The notes beneath the pieces are model-generated. The model saw only the letters and a program-made list of their open reading frames with translations, was not told the DNA's origin and did no database searches. 7,958 bases of DNA from JANNRW01 sp031401815. Lineage in GTDB: Bacteria; Desulfobacterota; Desulfuromonadia; Geobacterales; DSM-12255. Position numbers and translations under genes: made by a program. The DNA is taken from contig JANNRW010000402.1 in assembly GCA_031401815.1 (NCBI GenBank), positions 1 through 7,958 of the forward strand. Direction: 5' to 3'. Below are positions 1 through 5,950 of this stretch, piece after piece (the first letter of the stretch is position 1; each line of letters begins with the position of its first letter).

Positions 1-672
1 AATAAGCCTCTTCTGGAGATAGCGGATCTCTGTAAATCCTATGGTAGCGGCGAGCAGCGGGTTGATGTTCTAAATGGAATATCCCTGTCGCTTGGTAAGG
101 GGGAGACCATTGCTCTGCTTGGAGCTTCCGGAGCCGGGAAAAGTACCCTGATGCATATCATCGGCGCACTTGACTCTCCGACTTCCGGCACGGTAAGTTT
201 TCATGGAACTGATATATTCAGCAGGGATGAAAGAGCGCTTGCAACATTTCGAAACCGCTCTATCGGATTTGTTTTCCAGTTTCACCACCTTTTGCCGGAA
301 TTCTCTGCACTTGAGAATGTAATGATGCCTGCTCTAATAGGCGGAGTTGAGCGATCCAGGGCACAAACCCAGGCTGGCGAGCTGTTAAGGGAAGTAGGGC
401 TGGCGCATCGCTTCTCACACAAGCCGGGTGAGCTTTCCGGGGGCGAACAGCAGCGGGTTGCTGTTGCAAGGGCTCTGGTAATGTCTCCCGAGCTTCTTCT
501 GGCGGATGAACCGACCGGAAATCTTGATATGAAGACCAGTGAAGGGGTTCATCAACTTATCAATGAACTGCACAAAACCAGAGGACTTACAGTCATGGTA
601 GTGACTCATAACGAAAAACTTGCTCTCATGATGTCCAGGCAGATCAGGTTACTGGATGGAAAACTTGTATGA
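1..672 (+). CDS. lolD: LolD, ATPase of the lipoprotein-releasing ABC transporter (5' end cut by window edge)
   Basis: This is the cytoplasmic ATP-binding subunit of the LolCDE-type transporter, which extracts outer-membrane lipoproteins from the inner membrane and passes them to a periplasmic carrier. The frame is open from base 1 and encodes 223 residues, close to the usual 220-235, so probably only the start codon and a few residues are missing. All ABC ATPase motifs are visible (numbering from base 1): Walker A GASGAGKST at about 41-49, Q-loop Gln93, signature LSGGEQQ at 145-151, Walker B LLLADE at 165-170, D-loop near GNLD, and switch His203. The LLPEFSALENVMMP segment after the Q-loop is typical of the LolD/MacB/FtsE branch. 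The permease gene (lolC/E) presumably lies upstream, outside the window. An alternative is another MacB-type exporter ATPase, but the bamA-lpx neighbourhood favours LolD. Confidence 0.93.
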   Translation, partial: NKPLLEIADLCKSYGSGEQRVDVLNGISLSLGKGETIALLGASGAGKSTLMHIIGALDSPTSGTVSFHGTDIFSRDERALATFRNRSIGFVFQFHHLLPEFSALENVMMPALIGGVERSRAQTQAGELLREVGLAHRFSHKPGELSGGEQQRVAVARALVMSPELLLADEPTGNLDMKTSEGVHQLINELHKTRGLTVMVVTHNEKLALMMSRQIRLLDGKLV

Positions 673-747
673 CAGAGTGTAATCAGCAATCAGGTACTGC
701 ATTTCCTGCTGACTCCTGAACAGTGAATCCTGACTACTAAAGTAGTT
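673..747 (+). other. lolD-bamA intergenic gap
   Basis: This 75-base gap is the longest non-coding stretch in the window. It has no convincing sigma-70 or sigma-E promoter and no terminator with a T-run. It holds a direct repeat CTGACT (709-714 and 730-735, 21 bases apart) and a short hairpin abutting the annotated bamA ATG. Absence of a terminator is consistent with co-transcription of lolD with bamA, but a weak promoter cannot be excluded by eye. Confidence 0.5.
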
Positions 748-748
748 A
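731..748 (+). repeat. Short inverted repeat at the bamA start
   Basis: ACTACT at 733-738 and AGTAGT at 741-746 are perfect reverse complements. T731-A748 and G732-T747 (wobble) can extend the pairing, so the first base of the annotated ATG would lie in the stem. The realistic loop is TAAA. It could mask initiation at 748 or be a chance palindrome; it is short and AT-rich. Confidence 0.5.
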
Positions 749-3081
749 TGATAAAGGATATTATCTTGCGTAACTTTTTAATATTAACTGCTGTTTTCTC
801 CAGCCTGCTGTTTTTTCCGGTTTTTGCTGATCCTGTATTTGCGGGAGATGAGAAAATTGGTGAGATACTTGTCACCGGTAATCGTAGAATAGAGGTTTCT
901 GCTATAGCCAATGTTCTCAAGGTAAAGGCTGGCGACAACTTTTACCCGGAAAAGATCGATGAGGATGTGAAAGCCATTTTCAGCCTCGGCTATTTTGCCG
1001 ATGTCAAGGCGGATAAATCCCTTAATAAGGATAAGAAACTGCTTGTTACCTACACTGTTACTGAAAAGCCGATAGTCAGGGAGATTCTCTTTGAGGGTAA
1101 CAAGGCGGTCACTTCGGAAAAGCTCAAGGAGGCTCTGGAATTCAAGGAGAACTCCATTTATTCAGCCAGGGATATAGCCAAAAGTGTGAAAAAATTCAAG
1201 AAGCTCTACTCTGAAGAAGCATATGCCCAGACAGAAATTGAGACTGTCAAGGAACAGATATCTCCTCATGAGTTAAAGATCATCTTCAAAATCAGTGACG
1301 GCAGCAAGATTCTTATTCAGGAGATACGCTTTGACGGAAACAGTGCATTTACCAGGCGCAAGCTTAAAGGTCTGATGGAGACAACCGAGGACTGGTGGCT
1401 GGCCTGGATTACCGGTGCCGGTGTATATAAAGATGATGTTCTTAAAAATGACATGCTGTTGCTTTCAGAGCACTACATGGATAACGGCTATATCAATATG
1501 AAGCTGTCTGAGCCTAAAGTCGTCCTGACACCCGATGGTAAAGGATATATCGTATATATCGACATCAAGGAGGGGGATCAGTTCCTCACCGGTCAGCTTG
1601 ATTTCAAGGGGGATCTGCTTGAGACTCGTGAGGAGCTGTCGAAGAAGCTAAAGATGAAGACAGGGGATATATTCAGCCGCAGTGCGCTCAGGCAGGAGAT
1701 ATTTTCCTTTACAGATCTGTATGCTGACAAGGGTTATGCTTTTGCAAACATCAATCCTTTGACCCAGATAAACAAGGAGTTGAAAAAAATAGATATTGTT
1801 TTTGATCTTGAGAAAGGGGAAAAGGTATTCATTGATCGAATCAATATTGCCGGTAATACAAAAACACGTGACAAGGTTATAAGGCGTGAGTTGAAGCTGG
1901 CAGAGGGGGATCTTTACGGTGCCACTGCTCTGAAAAAGAGTAAGCAGAACCTTATGAACCTCGGATATTTCGAGGAGGCAAATATAGCCACAGTCAAAGG
2001 CAAAATTGACAACAAGCTGAATCTGAATATTGATGTCAAGGAGAAGTCAACCGGGACTTTCAGCCTCGGCGGCGGGTTCAGCTCTCTTGACGGTGCTGTT
2101 GCCCAGGGCTCGATTCAACAGTCAAATTTCTTCGGCCTTGGTTTAAAGGCAAATGCATCTGCCTCCATTGGGAAAAAATCGAGCAACTATAATATCGGCC
2201 TGGTTGATCCTTATTTTCTTGATACAAAATGGACTCTTGGCGGGGATATCTACAATACCCAGAGAGAGTATGTTGACTATACCAGAAAGGCGACAGGTGG
2301 AGATGTAAAGGCCGGTTACCAGTTGAGCGACACACTGAGCACTTTCTGGCTTTACAAGCTGGAGAAAAAAAATATTTCCCACGAATCGCTCGCACTTCAG
2401 GAGACCCGTAGACGCAATCCTGAGCTTATGTCCGAACTTGAGACTACTACCAGCTCCATAACAGCGAGTATCACCAGCAATACTACCGACTATCGGCTTG
2501 ATCCATCCTCCGGGATGACCAACAGCCTCTCTGTTGAGTATGCCGGGCTTTCCGGTACAAATCGTTTTATAAAATATATTGCCCAATCATCACTCTTCTT
2601 CCCGGCCGGTTACGGAGGAGTAGGGATGCTGCGAGGAACTTTCGGTCATATACAGTCGACCGGATCAAAATTGCCGATTGACGAGAAATTCTATCTTGGC
2701 GGAATAAACACGCTTCGTGGCTACCAAAACAGAACTGTCAGCCCTTTTGTCCCCACCCCCAGATATGATTTGGTTAACGGTGACACAATTGCCGAAGATA
2801 GAGCCTATCTCGGGGGGAATACCGAGGTTATCCTGAATGCAGAGTATACCATTCCTCTTCTCAAGGAGGCGAAGGTCAAGGGGGTGCTCTTTTTTGATGC
2901 CGGAAATTCTGTTGATGGTATTGGCAATTCGTTTGACAAATTTCTGACAAGTTACGGATTCGGAATCCGATGGTTCTCTCCAATGGGACCTCTCAGGCTG
3001 GAATATGGCATACCGATAAATCCGAGGCCCGGTATTGACAAGGGTGGCAAATTTGAATTCTCGATTGGAACATTCTTTTAA
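748..3081 (+). CDS. bamA: BamA, outer-membrane protein assembly factor (Omp85 family)
   Basis: BamA is the central outer-membrane subunit of the BAM machine that folds and inserts beta-barrel proteins. The 777-residue product (E. coli about 810) starts with a hydrophobic signal peptide, likely cleaved after the VFA ending at residue 32 (or at 27). Five POTRA domains follow at roughly 36-107, 109-185, 187-275, 280-356 and 360-433, each with the beta-turn-'GN/G' opening and several with the 'LGYF' helix motif. The 16-strand barrel spans about 437-777. It contains the conserved loop-6 motif LRGY (Arg657-Gly658-Tyr659) and ends in a beta-signal with terminal Phe (FSIGTFF). Five POTRAs plus this context separate it from TamA. 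The ATG at 748 has no ribosome binding site; a TTG at 766 preceded by AAAGGA is a real alternative and still leaves a good signal peptide. The ompH start lies 25 bases after the stop. Confidence 0.97.
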   Translation: MIKDIILRNFLILTAVFSSLLFFPVFADPVFAGDEKIGEILVTGNRRIEVSAIANVLKVKAGDNFYPEKIDEDVKAIFSLGYFADVKADKSLNKDKKLLVTYTVTEKPIVREILFEGNKAVTSEKLKEALEFKENSIYSARDIAKSVKKFKKLYSEEAYAQTEIETVKEQISPHELKIIFKISDGSKILIQEIRFDGNSAFTRRKLKGLMETTEDWWLAWITGAGVYKDDVLKNDMLLLSEHYMDNGYINMKLSEPKVVLTPDGKGYIVYIDIKEGDQFLTGQLDFKGDLLETREELSKKLKMKTGDIFSRSALRQEIFSFTDLYADKGYAFANINPLTQINKELKKIDIVFDLEKGEKVFIDRINIAGNTKTRDKVIRRELKLAEGDLYGATALKKSKQNLMNLGYFEEANIATVKGKIDNKLNLNIDVKEKSTGTFSLGGGFSSLDGAVAQGSIQQSNFFGLGLKANASASIGKKSSNYNIGLVDPYFLDTKWTLGGDIYNTQREYVDYTRKATGGDVKAGYQLSDTLSTFWLYKLEKKNISHESLALQETRRRNPELMSELETTTSSITASITSNTTDYRLDPSSGMTNSLSVEYAGLSGTNRFIKYIAQSSLFFPAGYGGVGMLRGTFGHIQSTGSKLPIDEKFYLGGINTLRGYQNRTVSPFVPTPRYDLVNGDTIAEDRAYLGGNTEVILNAEYTIPLLKEAKVKGVLFFDAGNSVDGIGNSFDKFLTSYGFGIRWFSPMGPLRLEYGIPINPRPGIDKGGKFEFSIGTFF
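753..758 (+). promoter_or_regulatory. Candidate ribosome binding site for an alternative bamA start (TTG 766)
   Basis: AAAGGA lies 7 bases before an in-frame TTG at 766-768. The annotated ATG at 748 is preceded only by AAAGTAGTT, a poor match. Starting at 766 gives a product beginning M-R-N-F-L, six residues shorter, with a positive charge directly before the hydrophobic signal core. Confidence 0.4.
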
Positions 3082-3091
3082 AATAAATACC

Positions 3092-3098
3092 AAGGAGA
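3092..3098 (+). promoter_or_regulatory. Ribosome binding site of ompH
   Basis: AAGGAGA lies 8 bases before the ATG at 3107, just after the bamA stop at 3079-3081. It decides the start: a longer reading frame beginning inside bamA at 3035 has no such site and would bury the signal peptide. Confidence 0.9.
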
Positions 3099-3106
3099 TT
3101 AAACGT

Positions 3107-3634
3107 ATGAAAAAAGTATCTGTTGCATGCGTGCTGTTTACACTTTTTGCGCTGGTTACGTCAGCTGTTGCCTCTGATACAAGGTTGGGCACTGTTGACA
3201 TGCAAAAGATTCTGCTCTTTTCGGATGCCGGAAAAGATGCCAAGGAGCAGCTTGCAATAAGGGCGGCCAAATATGAGGCTGAGAAGAATGTAAAGGAAGA
3301 GGATCTGAAAAAGCTGAAAAATGAGCTGGAGAAGCAGAGTGTTCTTCTTTCAGAATCAGCAAGAGGGGCAAAAGAGAAAGATTACCAGCAGAAGCTGAAA
3401 GAGTACCAGCGCTTCATGAAAGATGCGCAGGAAGATCTTCAGGCAAAAAATGACGAATTTACCAATAAGATCGTTGAAGAGATTGTAAAGGTTGTGCAGG
3501 AATTCGGCAAAAAAAACAGCTATACATATATCTTTGTAAAAAACGAGAGCATGATTTTCATGGATGAGAAGGCGGATTTGACTGACGAAATACTCAAACA
3601 GTTCAATACAGCAAAAAAAGCAGGAAAAAAATAG
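3107..3634 (+). CDS. ompH: OmpH/Skp-family periplasmic chaperone
   Basis: Skp/OmpH is a trimeric periplasmic 'jellyfish' chaperone that holds unfolded outer-membrane proteins on their way to BamA. The product has 175 residues (E. coli Skp 161). It opens with an MKK n-region, a hydrophobic core to residue 20 and an AVA|S cleavage site after 22. The beta-strand opening LGTVDMQKIL (27-36) follows. A long charged, Lys/Glu-rich helical region with coiled-coil character covers about 42-135. The C-terminal strand YTYIFVK and the ADLTDEILKQFN segment (156-167) are family signatures, followed by a Lys-rich tail. The position between bamA and lpxD is the classic one. The start is fixed by a strong ribosome binding site 8 bases upstream. 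The symbol skp is equally used. Confidence 0.94.
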   Translation: MKKVSVACVLFTLFALVTSAVASDTRLGTVDMQKILLFSDAGKDAKEQLAIRAAKYEAEKNVKEEDLKKLKNELEKQSVLLSESARGAKEKDYQQKLKEYQRFMKDAQEDLQAKNDEFTNKIVEEIVKVVQEFGKKNSYTYIFVKNESMIFMDEKADLTDEILKQFNTAKKAGKK

Positions 3635-3635
3635 C

Positions 3636-3640
3636 GGAGA
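3636..3640 (+). promoter_or_regulatory. Ribosome binding site of lpxD
   Basis: GGAGA starts one base after the ompH stop codon and lies 6 bases before the lpxD ATG at 3647. The 12-base gap implies one transcript and probably coupled translation. Confidence 0.8.
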
Positions 3641-3646
3641 ATTTTC

Positions 3647-4681
3647 ATGCTCAAGACTCTTCAGGAACTTGCCGACTATCTCGGTGGGAGAGTAATCGGT
3701 GACCCTGCCGCAACTGTTCATGGCCTTGGTTCTCTTGATGATGCCAGGGAGGGGCAGGTAACCTTTCTTGCAAACCCGAAATATGCGGCAAAAGTTGCTA
3801 CTACAAAGGCAACTGCTGTCATACTTCCACCAGGCGCAGATAGCTTTGGCAGGAATGTAATTGAAACAGACAATCCATATCTTGCCTTTGCAAAGGTGCT
3901 GACACTGTTTTGCGTCGAGACTCTAAAACCCCAAGGTGTTATGGAGGGGGCTTTGGTCAGCAAGGGGGCGCTTCTTGGAAAGGATATTTCCATCTATCCC
4001 GGAGCTTTTGTTGGTGATGGGGCAGTAATTGGAGATAGGACTGTTATTTATCCCGGAGTAGCTATTTACGAAGGGGTTTCCATAGGAGATGATGTAATAG
4101 TACACTCCAATGTCAGCATCAGGGAGCGCTGCAAAATAGGGAGCAGGGTAATAATTCATAATGGAGCAGTGATTGGCGCAGATGGTTTCGGATATGCTCC
4201 TGACGGGAAAAAATATTACAAGATCCCGCAGATAGGAATAGTTGTGATTGAGGATGATGTGGAGATAGGGGCTAATACCACTATTGATCGCGCTGCTCTC
4301 GACAAGACCATTATTCGCAGGGGAACCAAAATCGACAATCTTGTGCAGATCGCTCACAACTGCATTATAGGAGAAGATACGGCAATAGCCGCGCAGACCG
4401 GTATGGCCGGGAGCACTAAAATAGGGAACAATGTCACAACCGGCGGGCAGGTTGCATTTGCAGGTCATCTGAAAATCGGGAATGACATCATGTTTGGCGG
4501 CAAGAGCGGCGTTACTTCAAATATCGATGAGCCCGGCATTTACAGCGGGTTTCCTGTAATTCCGCACAAGGAGTGGTTGCGTGTGTCTGCTGTTTACCCC
4601 AGGTTGCCGAAGATGCAGAAGAGTATTTCAACTCTTGAAAAACGTATTGCAGAGCTTGAAAAGCTTTTGGCAAAGGAATGA
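3647..4681 (+). CDS. lpxD: LpxD, UDP-3-O-(3-hydroxyacyl)glucosamine N-acyltransferase
   Basis: LpxD performs the third step of lipid A synthesis, moving an R-3-hydroxyacyl chain from acyl carrier protein to the 2-amino group of the UDP-sugar in the cytoplasm. At 344 residues it matches E. coli (341). The N-terminal uridine-binding domain (about 1-100) has the FLANPKY motif; Phe40, Asn43 and Tyr46 match the uracil-contacting trio known in the family. A left-handed parallel beta-helix of hexapeptide repeats (I/V-G-x-x-x) covers about 105-305 and includes the GADGFGYA insertion. Catalytic His237 (IAHN) and His274 (AGH) keep the 37-residue spacing of E. coli His239/His276. A C-terminal helix (about 318-344) is rich in Lys/Glu, as in trimers that bind acyl carrier protein. 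Gly288 aligns by eye with the E. coli acyl-length residue Met290. Confidence 0.97.
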   Translation: MLKTLQELADYLGGRVIGDPAATVHGLGSLDDAREGQVTFLANPKYAAKVATTKATAVILPPGADSFGRNVIETDNPYLAFAKVLTLFCVETLKPQGVMEGALVSKGALLGKDISIYPGAFVGDGAVIGDRTVIYPGVAIYEGVSIGDDVIVHSNVSIRERCKIGSRVIIHNGAVIGADGFGYAPDGKKYYKIPQIGIVVIEDDVEIGANTTIDRAALDKTIIRRGTKIDNLVQIAHNCIIGEDTAIAAQTGMAGSTKIGNNVTTGGQVAFAGHLKIGNDIMFGGKSGVTSNIDEPGIYSGFPVIPHKEWLRVSAVYPRLPKMQKSISTLEKRIAELEKLLAKE

Positions 4682-4687
4682 AATTAT

Positions 4688-4693
4688 AAGAGG
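4688..4693 (+). promoter_or_regulatory. Ribosome binding site of fabZ
   Basis: AAGAGG lies 5 bases before the ATG at 4699. It favours that ATG over the in-frame GTG at 4693, which would overlap the site itself. Confidence 0.8.
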
Positions 4694-4698
4694 TGTTT

Positions 4699-5136
4699 AT
4701 GGTTGCTGATATTAACGAAATTATGAAGCTGCTCCCGCATCGCTACCCGTTTCTGCTTGTTGACCGGGTGATTGAGTGCGAGCCGGGAAAAAGGATCGTC
4801 AGCATCAAAAATGTGACAATGAATGAACCTTTTTTTGAAGGACATTTTCCGGGGCATCCGGTCATGCCGGGTGTCCTTATCATTGAGGCAATGGCTCAGT
4901 GTGGCGGACTTCTTGGCGGCCTTACCAAGGGGGATGAGACAAAGGACAAGATCTGTTATTTTGTCGGAATTGACAATGCAAAGTTCAGAAGACCTGTTCG
5001 CCCCGGTGATCAGCTCAGGATCGAAATGGATGTGTCAAGTTACAGGAGAGGGATCTGGGGTTTTGTCGGAAAAGCTTTTGTAGAGGGGAAACTTGTCGCT
5101 GAAGCTGATCTTAAGGCAACATTTGCCTCAGCATAG
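4699..5136 (+). CDS. fabZ: FabZ, 3-hydroxyacyl-[acyl-carrier-protein] dehydratase
   Basis: FabZ removes water from R-3-hydroxyacyl-ACP to give trans-2-enoyl-ACP in type II fatty acid elongation. Its substrate is also the acyl donor of LpxA and LpxD, so its level balances phospholipid against lipid A, which fits its place between those genes. The 145-residue product is a single hot-dog domain of normal length. The start MVADINEIMKLLPHRYPFL is typical. The active-site segment PFFEGHFPGHPVMPG places catalytic His49, and Glu63 follows in IIEAMAQ; both match the known FabZ His/Glu pair. FabA is excluded by the short length and FabZ-type motifs. The gap after lpxD is 17 bases. A small hairpin sits over the last codons. 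Confidence 0.97.
   Translation: MVADINEIMKLLPHRYPFLLVDRVIECEPGKRIVSIKNVTMNEPFFEGHFPGHPVMPGVLIIEAMAQCGGLLGGLTKGDETKDKICYFVGIDNAKFRRPVRPGDQLRIEMDVSSYRRGIWGFVGKAFVEGKLVAEADLKATFASA
5114..5128 (+). repeat. Small hairpin at the 3' end of fabZ
   Basis: AGGCAA (5114-5119) and TTGCCT (5123-5128) are perfect complements around a CAT loop. GCTGA (5104-5108) and TCAGC (5128-5132) could add an outer stem with a bulge. No T-run follows directly, so it is not called a terminator. It might mark mRNA processing or be chance. Confidence 0.45.
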
Positions 5137-5158
5137 CATAGTTATTTTCAAGATATAC

Positions 5159-5164
5159 GAGGAG
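5159..5164 (+). promoter_or_regulatory. Ribosome binding site of lpxA
   Basis: GAGGAG lies 6 bases before the ATG at 5171, at the end of a 34-base gap after fabZ. It supports independent efficient initiation of lpxA. Confidence 0.85.
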
Positions 5165-5170
5165 TCTTAA

Positions 5171-5950
5171 ATGATACATTCGACAGCAATAATTCATCCC
5201 GGAGCCGAACTTGCCCAAGATGTCGAGGTTGGCCCATATGCTGTAATTGGCGCAAACGTCAAAATTGGGAAGGGCACCATTGTAGGCCCTCATGCTGTGG
5301 TCGAGGGGTGGACAACAATTGGCGAAAATAACCGGATCTCCCATCTGGCTTCTGTCGGGGCACCGCCGCAGGATATCAAGTACAGGGGTGAGGCTACAAC
5401 CCTTGAGATAGGTAATAATAATGTTATTCGTGAATTTGTCTCTCTTCACCTTGGCTCGCCAGGCGGCACCGGCAAGACTGTTATCGGGAGCAACTGCATG
5501 TTCATGGCATACTCGCATGTTGCGCATGACTGCACTGTTGGCAACAATGTAATCATGGCTAACTCTGCTACCCTTGCCGGGCATGTTTCAATCGGGAATA
5601 ACGTAATTTTCGGGGGTCTCTGCGCAGTTCACCAGTTTACCAGGATCGGCGACTTTGTCATGATAGGTGGTGGTACGATGGTCAGTCAGGATATCGTACC
5701 TTATACTGTCGCTACTTCAGAAGAGAAACGGGTTGCGTCCCTGCGCGGCTTGAATCTGATTGGGTTGAAACGAAACGGTTTCAGTGATGAGGTGATAAGG
5801 GACATTAAAAATATGTACAAGATACTGGTTTTTTCAGGACTCAAACTGCCTGATGTTCTGGTCAAGATAAGAAATGTTGTCAAGGAGTCACCTCACCGTG
5901 AGAATTTCCTGAATTTCATAGAAGGGTCAAAAAGAGGGATTTGCAAATAA
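5171..5950 (+). CDS. lpxA: LpxA, acyl-ACP--UDP-N-acetylglucosamine O-acyltransferase
   Basis: LpxA carries out the first step of lipid A synthesis, acylating the 3-position of UDP-GlcNAc (or the 3-amino group of UDP-GlcNAc3N in some bacteria) from R-3-hydroxyacyl-ACP. The 259-residue product (E. coli 262) has a hexapeptide left-handed beta-helix over about 1-185 and a C-terminal helical domain ending KRGICK. The catalytic segment SHVAHDC gives His116 and His119 (E. coli 122/125), with His138 (AGH) and His154 (HQF) also conserved. Gly167 aligns with E. coli Gly173, which allows a C14 chain. Two stretches depart from the E. coli type as I recall it: HLGS (93-96) where HRGT is usual, and the loop before GLNLIGLKRNGF, which seems three residues longer and lacks the GN[HR]A motif. 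An Asn occupies the place of the second Arg in KRRGF. The reading frame is intact. Confidence 0.94.
   Translation: MIHSTAIIHPGAELAQDVEVGPYAVIGANVKIGKGTIVGPHAVVEGWTTIGENNRISHLASVGAPPQDIKYRGEATTLEIGNNNVIREFVSLHLGSPGGTGKTVIGSNCMFMAYSHVAHDCTVGNNVIMANSATLAGHVSIGNNVIFGGLCAVHQFTRIGDFVMIGGGTMVSQDIVPYTVATSEEKRVASLRGLNLIGLKRNGFSDEVIRDIKNMYKILVFSGLKLPDVLVKIRNVVKESPHRENFLNFIEGSKRGICK
5934..5939 (+). promoter_or_regulatory. Ribosome binding site of the oxidoreductase gene, inside lpxA
   Basis: GAGGGA lies 10 bases before the ATG at 5950, inside the last codons of lpxA. It supports that ATG over an in-frame TTG at 5941, which begins only one base after the site. Confidence 0.65.

Noticed and set aside
678..683. 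TGTAAT as a -10 promoter element for bamA
   Set aside because: No acceptable -35 hexamer occurs 15-19 bases upstream; a single hexamer is too weak to call a promoter.
3035..3106. Longer ompH start inside bamA
   Set aside because: It would add 24 residues before an obvious signal peptide; the ATG at 3107 has AAGGAGA 8 bases upstream.
3107..3130. Lipoprotein signal (Cys8) in OmpH
   Set aside because: Residues 5-8 (SVAC) lack the hydrophobic -3 residue of a lipobox and Cys8 comes before a full hydrophobic core; the AVA site at 20-22 fits ordinary signal peptidase cleavage.
2665..3270. Long antisense open frame over the bamA end and ompH start (201 codons)
   Set aside because: It is complementary to two firmly identified genes, has no recognisable domain or ribosome binding site, and crosses a gene boundary; it is a shadow of coding composition.
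3995..4058. Repeated TATCCCGGAG, 54 bases apart, in lpxD
   Set aside because: Fifty-four bases equal 18 residues, one coil of the left-handed beta-helix; it encodes recurring I-Y-P-G and reflects protein repeats rather than a DNA element.
3923..4468. Antisense open frame over lpxD (181 codons)
   Set aside because: It mirrors the hexapeptide-repeat coding region of lpxD, whose periodic composition avoids stops on the other strand; no protein family features.
4693..4698. GTG start for fabZ
   Set aside because: It overlaps the ribosome binding site that serves the ATG at 4699, and adds two residues not expected in FabZ.
4823..5083. Same-strand open frame inside fabZ in another frame (86 codons)
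   Set aside because: Fully contained in fabZ, which has intact catalytic motifs; no ribosome binding site of its own.
5111..5584. Antisense open frame over lpxA (157 codons)
   Set aside because: Shadow of the lpxA beta-helix region, with no initiation signal and no recognisable motif.
5941..5949. TTG start for the oxidoreductase
   Set aside because: Only one base separates it from the GAGGGA site; the ATG at 5950 has workable spacing and the normal short lead before the Rossmann fold.
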